From contig CM059190.1 in assembly GCA_030323885.1 (NCBI GenBank), forward strand, positions 101,354,483 through 101,418,482: a stretch of DNA of 64,000 nucleotides. The letters run 5' to 3'. How positions within the stretch are numbered: the stretch's first letter is position 1; every line of letters begins with the position of its first letter. A model generated the notes under the pieces. That model did not search any database and was not told the DNA's origin. It was given only the letters and a program-made list of their open reading frames with translations. Shown here piece after piece: positions 32,880 through 43,225 of the stretch. Source of the DNA: Branchipolynoe longqiensis. Its lineage: Eukaryota; Annelida; Polychaeta; Phyllodocida; Polynoidae. The position numbers were made by a program, and so were the translations under genes.

Positions 32880-33482
32880 TTAAAGTTGCATGGTCCGATG
32901 AAAGTGTCAAATTCTCTAAAGGAAATCACCTATCAAGATTTGACCCTACATACCCAACTTAGATACTGACACACTTATTAAGCACATGTTGCTGAATAGA
33001 AGGGCACACCTTGTCAATTTAATAGAACCTGTTTTTGCGAGAGCCTATGGGGTAAGAGCTTTGACAAGCATGCCAACATTAATTTGGCATGTTTGCGCTT
33101 CAAATATCTCAAGAGTTAGCCATTGTAAATCAAAGTAACATCAAATGAAAGTAATGGTCGGTGCACACCTACCGTTTGTGCCCCGTTTGTGCGCGCACAC
33201 CTCCCATTTCGCGCACAAAAATCGCTAGGTGTGCGCCCCCCGCGCACACCTACCGATTGCGATTCGCGACTTTTCAGGGCTAAAACTGCTTGCTTACGCA
33301 TACGATTCGCGATTCGAAAAATGAATCGGCCCGTTCTCAGTCTTAAGCTCGTCGCGAGTTTTAGTGCGCGAATCGTAAACGGTAGGTGTGCACCGGCCAT
33401 AAGGTAGATCACAACGATGAATCTAGTATATTTATCTCAGAAAATGATAGAAACTCAACACCATCGGACTATGCAGCTTTAA
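32880..33482. mobile_element. MITE M1 carrying a nested Harbinger-like MITE
   Basis: Both M1 ends are present. The 245-bp insertion at 33155-33399 explains the extra length. Confidence 0.75.
33155..33399. mobile_element. PIF/Harbinger-like MITE, 3-bp TAA target duplication
   Basis: TIRs TGGTCGGTGCACACCTACCG / CGGTAGGTGTGCACCGGCCA (about 22 bp). TAA flanks at 33152-33154 and 33400-33402. Other M1 copies show the empty site aaagtaaggtag. A 3-bp TWA duplication and GTGCACAC-containing ends fit PIF/Harbinger. No ORF. Confidence 0.8.
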
Positions 33483-33918
33483 CAAATGCACTCGTACCTA
33501 TGGTGGATATGTAGGTTCAAATCTAGAGAAGCGTTTTGTGTTCGAAAATATGCTGGCTTTGTCGGACTATGCAGCTTAAAATCTGCATAGTCTGATGAAG
33601 CATCAAATTTTCAAAACCAAAACTAATTATATCGATTTTACTCTACATATCTAACTTAGATATTGATGCACTTATTAAGTATTTGATCCCACATAGAAGG
33701 GAATACTGAGAAAATTTAAAAGAACCTGTTACTTCTGAAGCCTATGGTGTCACAGTTTTGGTGTGCTTGCCTAAATTAATTTAGCATGTTTGAATTTCAA
33801 ATTTCTCAAAACCTATCCATTTAAAATCAAATTTACTTCAACTTGAACTAAGGTAATTCAAAATATTTATCTTAGAAAAGTCACCAAAACTCAAAACCAT
33901 AGGACTATGCGGCCTTAA
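33483..33918. mobile_element. MITE M1 right half plus complete copy
   Basis: 33483-33575 is the right half of one copy. 33576-33918 is complete but with worn ends (ctgcatagtctgatg, actatgcggcctt). Confidence 0.65.
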
Positions 33919-34044
33919 CTAGGGAAGCAGACGACAATGCCCACCTTCCCGCCACCGGCACCCGGGCCGGGTGGGTGGGGCTTCTCTGCGCCATCACGTG
34001 GGGCGTCCGGAGCTGCAGGATTGCCTGCAAAGAGGTGAAGGTTA

Positions 34045-34515
34045 CTTAGTCAACTAGGTCACAACGAGGCCACAATTAAGTCACAACTAGGGCACAACGA
34101 GGTCACTACGAGATCACAACTAGGTCAAGACGAAGTCACAACTAGGGAACAACTAGGGCATGACTTGGGTCCGACTAGGGCACAACTAGGGCACAGTTAA
34201 GGCACAACTAGGGCACAACTAGGGCACAACTAGGGCACAACGTGGGAACAACTAGGGAACAACTGGGGAACAACTAGGGAACAACTAGGGAACAACTAGG
34301 GCAAAACTAGTGCACAACCAGGGAACAACTTGGGAACAACTAGGGAACAACTAGGGAACAACTAGGGCACAACTAGGGCACAACTAGGGAACAACTAGGG
34401 ACAACTAAGGAACAACTAGGGAACAACTAGGGAACAACTAGGGAACAACTAGGGAACAACTAGGGAACAACTAGGGAACACCCAGGGAACAACTAGGGAA
34501 CAGCTAGGTCACGAG
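34045..34515. repeat. 12-bp minisatellite (aactagggaaca), about 39 units
   Basis: Two variants, gggaaca and gggcaca, occur in blocks. The left edge is diverged (aggtcacaacg). A GC-rich stretch (33925-34030) precedes it. Confidence 0.9.
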
Positions 34516-34583
34516 TACAGCTAGTAGTAACACATTGCTAGGCGGTCGTGATCTTTAAACAAACAACAAAACACCAAGCAGTT

Positions 34584-34947
34584 CCATAGTTATTTAAGTT
34601 GCTTAGTCTGATGGCTTGAGTTTCTATCATTTTCTGAAGATAAATATAGTATGTTGATTGTTGTAATCTACATTGCTTTAGTTTGAATTAACTATGGTTT
34701 AAAATGACCAACTTCGAATATGTTCGAAGAGTAAACATGCAAAAATAATTTTGTCGTGTTTGTCAAAAATATGATCCCAAAGTCTTCAATAGTGACAGGT
34801 TCTATTAAATTGACATAGCATGCGATTCTATGTAGCAACACACATTTAATAAGTCCAATAATAACTAAGTTGGATATCTAGGTTCAAATCTAGAGAAGTG
34901 TTTTGCTTTAGAAAATTTGATGCTTTTATCGGACTATGCAACTTTAA
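34584..34947. mobile_element. MITE M1, complete
   Basis: Ends agttgcttagtctgatgg and tcggactatgcaact, TTAA on the right. Confidence 0.7.
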
Positions 34948-35082
34948 CACAACTATTGGGTCATGAGATTTCGTCACGGCTCCCTGCACCTGTATCTGTT
35001 CTATCTTAAGGCTGCATAGTCTCCTGGAAGCATCGAACTATTTCCAGTTGGATTGGCATCTACTTTTACCTTAGATGTTGTT

Positions 35083-35352
35083 AGGTTTGTTTGTTTGTTT
35101 GTTGTTGTTTTACATCCTAGCAACATCAAAGATCATATCAGGACGGGTACTGACTTGTGACAGTGCGCACTCATGGCGACTTTATAGTGCTGCCCCACTG
35201 GAAGACCAGGCCACCCGCACCATGACCTGATATCCCACTCAGTCACATTATCCTGACACTGAGCCAACCAGTCCTTGCCCTATCCTAATAATGCCGAGCA
35301 CCAGGGTAGGAAGCAACAAGTATCAATTTTTAAGTCATTGGTTTGGCTCGAC
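35083..35352 (-). mobile_element. SINE-B, head-truncated, reverse
   Basis: A (GTTT)n run leads into the reverse tail (tacatcctagcaacatc). The body extends to aagtcattggtttggctcga and then joins M1. Confidence 0.7.
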
Positions 35353-36492
35353 TTAGAGTTGCACAATCCAATGATTTTGAGTTTCTGCCATTTTCTGAGA
35401 TAAATACATTAGATTATTCATTAATATTTACCATATTTCAGTTTGAAGTGACTTTTAATTTAAATGGCTAACTTTGGAGATATTTGATGCAGAAACATTG
35501 CAAATTAATTTTGGCAAGCATGCCAAAACTCTTACACCATAGGCTTCAGTAGTACTAGTAATAGGTTCTATTAAATTGACGTACCACACCCTTCTATGCA
35601 GCAACAAATGTTTAATAAGTGCACCAGTATCTAAGTTTGATATGTAGAATCAAATCTAGGTTCTATTAAATTGACGTACCACACCCTTCTATGCAGCAAC
35701 AAATGTTTAATAAGTGCACCAGTATCTAAGTTTGATATGTAGAATCAAATCTAGGTTCTATTTAATTGACGTACCACACCCTTCTATGCAGCAACAAATG
35801 TTTAATAAGTGCACCAGTATCTAAGTTTGATATGTAGAATCAAATCTAGGTTCTATTAAATTGACGTACCACACCCTTCTATGCAGCAACAAATGTTTAA
35901 TAAGTGCACCAGTATCTAAGTTTGATATGTAGAATCAAATCTAGGTTCTATTAAATTGACGTACCACACCCTTCTATGCAGCAACAAATGTTTAATAAGT
36001 GCACCAGTATCTAAGTTTGATATGTAGAATCAAATCTAGGTTCTATTAAATTGACGTACCACACCCTTCTATGCAGCAACAAATGTTTAATAAGTGCACC
36101 CGTATCTAAGTTTGATATGTAGAATCAAATCTAGGTTCTATTAAATTGACGTACCACATCCTTCTATGCAGCAACAAATGTTTAATAAGTGCACCGGTAT
36201 CTAAGTTTGATATGTAGAATCAAATCTAGGTTCTGTTAAATTGACGTACCACACCCTTCTATGCAGCAACAAAATTAGCGTATCACATCCTTCTATGCAG
36301 CAACAAATGTTTAATACGTGCACCAGTATCTAAGTTTGATATGTAGAATCAAATCTAAGTTCTGTTAAATTGACGTACCACACCTTTCTATGCAGCAACA
36401 CATGTTTAATAAGTGCACCGTTATCTAAGTTTGATATGTAGAATTTAGATGAAGTGAAAATTTGATGTTTTCATCGGACTATGCAACTTTGA
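35352..36492. mobile_element. MITE M1 with an internally amplified 95-bp segment
   Basis: M1 left end at 35352 and right end (tcggactatgcaacttt) at 36474-36492. Internally a 95-bp piece of M1 itself (ggttctattaaattgacgta...atgtagaatcaaatcta) is tandemly repeated about nine times (35567-36440), with one unit broken near 36270. Units are nearly identical. Confidence 0.9.
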
Positions 36493-37340
36493 TGCGCGAA
36501 AAGGAAGAAGGCAAGGCGGAGGTGGAAAAAAGAGGCGTTTATTGGGTACGACTCCGGCAGAAACATAGCATGGTAACAGTGAGGAGGCTCATGAGGAGCA
36601 ACAAAGCAAGTATAATGGGATAACTACATGGTAATAGTGAGGAGGCTCATGAGGAGCAACAAAGCAATTCAATGGGATAACTAGGTAAGAGGCCCATAAG
36701 GAGCAAGAGTCAGAGTTCGGCTTAAGAGTTCATGTGAGGGGGGGGGCGCCGAGGAGCCCTCCACCAGCTGGAAGAGAAAGGAGGTGAAAAGAGAGTTGGG
36801 TGCGTGGGTGGATGAAAATGGCAGAGCGTCGAGGAGGCTGGAGGGCGAGTGACTGAGGGAGGCCGGCGGGCGGCCTTATAAGGGAAAGGAGGAGGGCGAT
36901 GGCAGGGGAGGTGAGAAAGCAGCGGGCCCGGGGGAGGGCGTGGGAGAAAGCTGAGAGGCGGACGTCGAGGGAGGTGCGAATGCTGCGCGATGACCCGGGG
37001 GGGCGGGGGAGGGTCTCTTCCTCTCCACGCATCAAACGCAATGCTCGCATTACGACCGATGCGCGAAAAGGAAGAAGGCAAGGCGGAGGTGGAAAAAAGA
37101 GGCGTTTATTGGTACGCCTCCGGCAGAAACATAGCATGGTAACAGTGAGGAGGCTCATGAGGAGCAACAAAGCAAGTATAATGGGATAACTACATGGTAA
37201 CAGTGAGGAGGCTCATGAGGAGCAACAAAGCAATTCAATGGGATGACTAGGTAAGAGGCCCATGAGGAGCAAGAGTCAGAGTTCGGCTTAAGAGTTCATG
37301 TGAGGGGGGGGGGGCGCCGAGGAGCCCTCCACCAAAACGG
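36490..37340 (-). mobile_element. Tandem 3' ends and internally deleted copy of the GC-rich gag-like element
   Basis: Blocks 36490-36768 and 37057-37338 are ~97% alike. On the minus strand each ends with AATAAA (36538-36543 and 37105-37110) and a ttttttccacctccgcc end. Between them, 36780-37050 repeats the promoter segment of 39060-39200, so 37056-36490 is a short copy with promoter joined directly to 3' end. Confidence 0.7.
36846..36883 (-). promoter_or_regulatory. Core promoter of the deleted element copy (TATA + initiator-like)
   Basis: On the minus strand ccttataagg (36883-36874) is followed ~20 nt on by cctcagtcactcg, an initiator-like sequence. The identical pair is at 39131-39096. Confidence 0.5.
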
Positions 37341-37519
37341 AGGAGAGGGCTCGAGGCGCGCCCGAGGCGGGGGCCCGAGGCGTAGGCCGCGTCTGAGGTC
37401 CAGGGCCTGGGCCGGGATAGCTTGGGAGGGTTACCCAGGCGAGGCTTGGGCGGGGTTCTTGGCGGACGCTGGGGAAGTTGAGGGTCTGGGTGTGGTGGTA
37501 TGTCTGGGGCCTACGAGGG

Positions 37520-37901
37520 CAGGGAGCGGGCGGCCAAAAGTTTGGGGAGGCCCGCTCCTTGGAGAGCTGCGGTGAGGAGGTCCGGCGACGGTCAAGCAGG
37601 GCGGGCAGCGATGTCCTCAGGGCTGGGCGGGGTGGGGGTCGGGGTCAGGTCGGGCGGGTTGATGAAGGCGGTGTCGTGGAGGTCATGATGGTCGGCGGCT
37701 GTGTTGTCTGGGGAGGGTTCGTCCTGAGGATGGGCGGCGTCTGGGGCCTGCGGTGCGAGGTGATGGTCCCCGGCTCTGTCTGGGCGTTGTTTCGATCGGT
37801 GGTCGCTGGGGGGTTGTCGGTGGTGGTCACGGGGTTGTCGGCAGTGGTGTGGGTGAGGCGCCGGGAAGGGCCCCCCAGGCCGGCCGGGGGGGGCCGGTGG
37901 A
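37520..37901 (-). mobile_element. 3' non-coding region of the GC-rich element, inverted copy
   Basis: Reverse-complement match of 29874-30265. It continues to 37340 with a unique GC-rich stretch absent from the + copy. Confidence 0.55.
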
Positions 37902-39000
37902 TCAAAAATCCGCCGAGGCGGCCGGGGTCTGGCGCTCACGGGCTTGCTTGGTGAGGCACCCGGCCTCGCTGTGCATCGTGAGGATGCGCCGTACGTTGGC
38001 GCAGTAGGCGCAGACGTGCCGGTGCCTGTTCCCCACCTCGCCGTGGGCCTCCCCGACGGGGGCCCGGTCGCACGAGGCGGGCTCGTGGTTCCAGGCGGGG
38101 CAGGGGGTCCCGTGGGCCTGTCTGTCGTAGGCGATGCGGGTGTCGGCCCGGGGCTGTGGTGCGCCTCGGGGAAGGTCCTCGCCTCGGGGGACTGGTGCTG
38201 TCTGGACGGCCTGGGGGGCGGGCAAGGTGAGGGCCTCCACCCTCAGTAGGTTGAGGGCGACAGGGTCGTGCCACCCCTGGGGGAGCCTCCCGTCCGCGAT
38301 CCATGTGAAGATCGTCTCGGAGTAGTTGCGGACGGTCGGCCAGGGGTAGGCCAGGTTGTCCCTGAGCACGGTGAGGGTGTGGTGGTGTAGGCCGGGATGG
38401 AATGCGCCGGGAAGCTGGGATGGCTGATAAGGGTGGCGAGGGCTAGGCTGTATTCATCCTTGGTAGCCTCGCCCCTCTTTACGGATTTTCGCTCAGGCCC
38501 CCTCTCCACAAGGTCAGAGGGGAAGAGGTACTCGGGGGAGATGCCTTTTCGCCTGACCGTGTGCTGCGCCTCGGCGGATACCAGGATTTCGCGGACGGCG
38601 TCGGCCGCGGATGCCGGGGAGTGCTCGACGACATCCTGGAGGTACGCCGGGGGCGGGGCGAGCGAGGGCTGCGGGGCGAGGCGGCTGTACCGCTCGTATT
38701 GGGGGTGCAGGGCCCCCGGGAGTGTCGCTTGAGGTGGCGGAGGAGGGCACGGCCCCCCGGAGGCGTGCACCCGAGGTGCTGGGACGGGCGGTGCGGCGTA
38801 GGCGGTTCACCGCCCTGGCGCGGGCGGGGGCGTCTCCGGAGGGCCCTGACATGGCCGGGGCGGTCGTCCGGGAGCTCCTCTGCCCTTTCCCTTTACCGCG
38901 GCCGGGCATGGTCCGAGGTGGTGCAGCGGTCCGAGGTGTGGTTTGGTCCGGGGCGGTCGTCCGGGAGCTCCTCTGTCCTTTCCCTTTACCGCGGCCGGGC
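37902..39000 (-). pseudogene. Gag-like ORF of the GC-rich element, inverted copy, frameshifted
   Basis: Minus-strand counterpart of 29157-29873 with a longer N-terminal part: a basic start (MPGRGKGKGQRSS), a proline-rich linker, SPEYLFPSDLVERGPERKSV, then ETIFTWIADGRLPQGWHDP and the CAYC...H...C finger, ending at 37902. Frame changes near 38393 (a small deletion relative to the + copy) and again in the ~38730-38800 linker break it. A ~92-bp segment (38855-39045) is tandemly doubled, duplicating the basic start. GC-rich throughout. Confidence 0.6.
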
Positions 39001-39095
39001 ATGGTCCGAGGTGGTGCAGCGGTCCGAGGTGTGGTTTGGTCCGAGGTGAGAAGAGCCAAAGGAAAATGGCAGAGCGTCGAGGAGGCTGGAGGGCG

Positions 39096-39131
39096 AGTGA
39101 CTGAGGGAGGCCGGCGGGCGGCCTTATAAGG
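39096..39131 (-). promoter_or_regulatory. Core promoter of the GC-rich element (TATA + initiator-like)
   Basis: ccttataagg palindrome at 39131-39122 and a cagtcactcg start-like site at ~39105-39096, about 90 nt before the first basic ORF segment. It is conserved in the deleted copy at 36846-36883. Confidence 0.5.
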
Positions 39132-39204
39132 GAAAGCAGGAGGGCGATGGCAGGGGAGGTGAGAAAGCAGCGGGCCCGGGGGAGGGCGAGGGAGAAAGCT
39201 GAGA

Positions 39205-39850
39205 GGGAGAACGTGAAGAACATTGAACTTCTCGGCGTAGTATGCAAATTTGGGCACAAGTTGAACGTGGATGCAGTGTAGTGGATGAGAGCGCAACATC
39301 GGTAAAGCGTAGTGATACCGTCATTCAACGAGAGAGGACAACGTCATTACGCTCACGGAACGTTATGAACGTTATTCCATCACCAGAAGAACGTTACATG
39401 ACATTACATACGTCATGAGACGTTGAACGTACGTTGAATGTACGTTTTCCTGATGTTCTGCTGACGTTCTGCTGACGTTCTGCTGACGTTCCCATTACGC
39501 CACGTGGGCATTTCCACCCGGTTTAATGTGGGTCAACATAGTGGAACATAGTTGAACGTAGTGAGCAGCGTTTGCCTAACGTCCGTTTAACGTCATTGAC
39601 GTTCGCTGAACGTGAACAGAACGTACGGCGAACGTAAACCCTTACGTTCGAGCTACATCAAAATTTTTGAACATGTCCAAAACCTTGACGTAACTCGACG
39701 TAACACGACGTAATATGACGTAGCTCGACGTCAGTCTAATGTCATTATGACATCATCATAACGTAATCCAACGTACATCAACGTAATGATAAAAAATCAC
39801 CATGTTAGGCTCATGTTAGCTCGTTACGTCGTAGTGTGACAGGGGTATAA
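39205..39850. mobile_element. Foldback-family element made of aacgt/gacgt words
   Basis: ~600 bp dominated by gaacgttc, gacgtaac and acgtaatg words. The right end gtagtgtgacaggggt matches the family terminus. The left end is obscured by the neighbouring GC-rich element. No ORF. Confidence 0.55.
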
Positions 39851-39927
39851 ACAGTTCTTCTTGTTTTACATTTGTAAATGTAAGGAGATCATATATGTTG
39901 AACAATGGCTGGGAAAAATAAAAAAGT

Positions 39928-40256
39928 TTGTTTTATATAATGACGTTTCTAGAGCACATTAATTTGTATCATCAGCTATTGGACGTCAAACATATGGTCA
40001 TTCTGACATTTCTTTAGAGGCAACCCGCTGCCGCCACATAGGCTACTCTTTCCGATAAGCAGCAATGGGTCTTTTATATGCACTTTCCCACGGACAGGAC
40101 AGCACATCCCACAGCCTTTGATGAACCAGTTGTGGACCAGTGGGTGGAAAGGAAAATAGACCAAATTGCAAATGGGTCCATTGAGTGAGCAGGATCGATA
40201 GGATGACCGACACCTTTACAGGTGGACACTGTACTACCTGAGCTACGTCCTGCCCC
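39928..40256 (-). mobile_element. SINE-A (tRNA-derived), full length, reverse
   Basis: On the minus strand: ggacgtagctcaggtagtac (A box), then gtcggtcatcctatcgatcc (B box), a ~250-nt body and tail gacgtcca..gatgat..ctctagaaacgtca. Same family as 44928-45246 and 63289-63624. Confidence 0.8.
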
Positions 40257-40412
40257 AATGGCTTGCGCAAGTCTATAAAATCAGCACAATTTAATCAAAG
40301 GTGTTTGAATGGGAACTGACACCCAATACATTGGTTATAAATAGCTCTCAGAGAAAAGGTGCTTCAAAATACACCAACTATAAATAATCATACTCGATCA
40401 TGATAATTATAA

Positions 40413-40740
40413 TTAAAGCTGCATAGTCTGATGAAGCATCACATTTTCAAAACCAAATATTGATCTAGATTTGATTCTACGTATCTAACTTAGATAGTTA
40501 TGCACTTATTAAGCATTTTTCACCATATAGAAGGGAATACTGGGGTAATTTAATAGAACCTGTTACTATGCCTATGGTGTCAGAGTTTTGGCGAGTTTGC
40601 CCAAACTAATTTGACATGTTTTCCTTTCAAATATCTGAGAATGTAGCCATTTCAATTAAAAGTTACTTCAAATGAAAGAAAGGTAGATCATAACAAAAAT
40701 GTTAATGAATGTATCTCAGAAAAATGACAAAAACTCAAAA
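40413..40740. mobile_element. MITE M1, right end lost
   Basis: Left end aagctgcatagtctgatg. The body runs to gacaaaaactcaaaa and breaks off before the terminus. Confidence 0.6.
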
Positions 40741-40771
40741 GTATCTCAAATAAATACCATTAAGCTTCAAT

Positions 40772-41234
40772 GTACAAACAGTGCACTGCATAGTGTCAAA
40801 GACTCTATAATACTAAGACGGCTCACTCCCTATCTCTCCCCTGGTAATGTAAATTTTGCAGTGCCACCTTGTGGTGGGTTTGATCAGCCCAGCTGCTGGT
40901 TGGTGTTTCACATGTAAACACATACAATTATATTATACATGAGATAGGTAAGAATGAATACATATCAATATGAAATTGCTATGAACAAATACACATCATC
41001 ATCAGCATCATCATCAGCATCGCCATCATCACACATCTTTCACATTAATATATACATTTATACATATAATATCGCACCTGTATAACCAAGAGAACAGCCA
41101 GCGCACCAAGTGGTGGGTTTGATCATTTTGATTACACAGTACAGGCTGAGTGAGCCGTCTTAGTATTATAGGGTCTTTGATAGTGTTCACCCTACCCATG
41201 GAATCGTTCAACACTACGCAGTACACAGTATGTA
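40772..41234. mobile_element. MITE with long interrupted TIRs
   Basis: Left gtacaaacagtgcactgcat and right atgcgcagtacacagtatgtac-like ends are inverted. A second inverted block (tcaaagactctataatacta, mirrored at 41149-41179) lies inside, offset by ~30 bp. (CAT)n at 40997-41030. It does not match another family here. Confidence 0.6.
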
Positions 41235-41440
41235 CCGAATCCTGGTCACAGCACCAATGTAATTAGGGGGTGAACTTGCAAACAAAGGGAAGCATGACTT
41301 GAACCCACACTTCTACCATTCAGGGGCTAGAGTCTTAGCCATTAAACTATCTCAGCTCCCTGATTCATGCACTCTGCTCATGACCTACCTGTGTATGTGG
41401 TATTTCACCTTGTGAGGTCAGTGTAACTCACCCCACCTCC
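41235..41440 (-). mobile_element. SINE-C copy, reverse
   Basis: Minus-strand head gagctgagatagtttaatgg. A 3' segment (cctacctgtgtatgtgg...ttgtgaggtcagtgtaa) is shared with 46090-46175 and 46440-46495. Confidence 0.6.
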
Positions 41441-41557
41441 TTAGAAACACGTCCTAATATGACCTTTTATGTTGCTGGGACCCCAACAAACCCCAACAAA
41501 CCCCAACAAACAAACAAGCCCGAGTAACACACGCTAAACGATTGATTGGTGTTTGCT

Positions 41558-41810
41558 TGTTAGTTGTTGCTTTACATCCTAGCAACATCTAAGGCCATAT
41601 CAGTATGAGTACCGACTTGTGCACTAATGGTGACTTTATACTGCTGTCCCACTGGGAAACCAGGCTGCTGGCACCATGACCCGATATCCCACACAGTCAC
41701 ATTATCCTGATACTGTGCTAACCAGTCTTTGTCCTATCCTATTAATGCCAAGCGCCAGGCTCGGTAGCGACACGTATCAATTTGATAAGTCATTGATTTG
41801 ACTCAGCCGT
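41558..41810 (-). mobile_element. SINE-B, head-truncated, reverse
   Basis: Tail tacatcctagcaacatctaa at the left. The body ends aagtcattgatttgactcag. Confidence 0.7.
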
Positions 41811-42314
41811 ACTGTCAGGGACCATGGGATGCGTATGTTTGGCTCTCCCCTCCCCCCCACACACACCTGTACACACACTGCCATACCTTGTGGAGGCTTG
41901 CCCGTCTTGCCGAATGCATCCTCATCAGCACATCTTCCTGATAGCCGACTCGAGACTCGACCCGCGAGTCGATCCGAGACTCGACCCGAGACTGCCCTCC
42001 TAGTGCCAGATCTCTGTCAGAGCGTTCGAGAGGACATCCAAGATGCTTCCTACCTAGGCTGTGTCTTCTCAGAAGTGTATATCCGCCGAGGTTCTGATTT
42101 TGCCAGATACTCAACACCTGTACGCGTCGGTCGCCATCTTTGTTTCCAAGGTACCTGAGCCATGCCCCCCCTCTTACTAACAGTTCGCCGATACATGTAT
42201 GCTGATTCAGGAGGTGACCTCACTTGGAGAAACCGGACGAATCGGTAGAGTCCAGGCCTCCCGTGCAGAAGGTCAGGAGTTCAATTCCCGGTCGAGTCAA
42301 AAGCTTTGTTTTAT
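41811..42314. other. No gene; CGAGACTCGACCC short tandem and a SINE-B head
   Basis: 41945-41990 repeats gagactcgacccg three times. 42228-42300 is a forward SINE-B head (accggacgaatcggtagagt). The GC-rich middle (41880-42160) is unrecognised. Confidence 0.5.
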
Positions 42315-42780
42315 TTAAAGGCCCTGTCACATTACGGCGTATGGCGGGAGCGTATTGAAAACCTACGTAGGTCCTGCGCGTGCCGGCCTATGATGACATT
42401 TGGTGACCTTTCGGGTGGTTTTGAGCGTATGTGGAACCTACGAGGAGCGTACGAGGAGCGTATGAGGAGCGTATGGGAGCGTATGGGAGCGTGCTGTGAC
42501 ATTTTTTGACAGTATGGGCCATAAGCCCTCATAGGTCGAGTTTTTTTGAGCATGCACAAAAAAATTTGGACGGACGGATTTATGAAAGCGTATGGCGGCG
42601 TATGCCTCATACGCTGCACATACGCCGGCATCTGGCGGCATCTGGTGGCGTATGAGTAGCGTATGAGTAGCGTATGCGTAGCGTATGAGTAGCGTATACG
42701 GCGTATGCCGACGTATATGACGTAACGCGCTTACGCCGCCATACGCTCCCGCAAAAAACCCTAATGTGACAGCCCCTTAA
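42315..42780. mobile_element. Foldback-family element made of gagcgtat words, TTAA at both ends
   Basis: TTAA-aggccctgtcacatta ... taatgtgacagcccc-TTAA. The interior repeats gagcgtatgag, ggcgtatg and tagcgtatg. This is the clearest member of the family at 10589, 30505 and 39205. Confidence 0.8.
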
Positions 42781-42795
42781 CGATGCCTCTCAAGC

Positions 42796-42955
42796 AGAGT
42801 GATTTTCGTATCATCGACTATTGGATGTCAAGCATATAGTCATTCTGACATGTTTCTTTGGAGGAAACCCGCTGTCGCCACATAGGTTACTCTTTCCGTA
42901 TAAGCAGCGAGGGGTCTTTAATATGCACTTTCCCACAGTCAGAACAGGACATTCC
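42796..42955 (-). mobile_element. SINE-A 3' half, reverse
   Basis: From the tail to the ctttcccacagtcagaacag segment. It is joined directly to a forward SINE-B at ~42975, forming a chimera. Confidence 0.65.
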
Positions 42956-42974
42956 ACCAAGATCCCTACCCCTG

Positions 42975-43225
42975 GTCGAGTCAGACCACTGACTTACAAA
43001 ATTGATACTTCCTAGTCAGGCACTTGGCATTACTAGGATAGGGCAAGGACTGGTTTGTTTAGTGTCAGGATGATGTGACTGAATGGGATAGCAGGTCATG
43101 GTGCTGGTGGTCGACTCTCCCAGTGGGGCAGCACTATAAAGTCGCCATGAGCGCGCACTGACGCAAGTCAGTACCTGTCCTGATATGACCTTAGATGTTG
43201 CCAGGATGTAAAACTCCAACAACCA
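42975..43225 (+). mobile_element. SINE-B, head-truncated
   Basis: Starts at cctggtcgagtcagacca. The tail ends gttgccaggatgtaaaactc. Confidence 0.7.

Noticed and set aside
38561..39129. Plus-strand ORFs of 162-172 codons in the GC-rich island
   Set aside because: Antisense shadows of the minus-strand gag-like segments; rich in Arg/Gly/Pro from GC bias.
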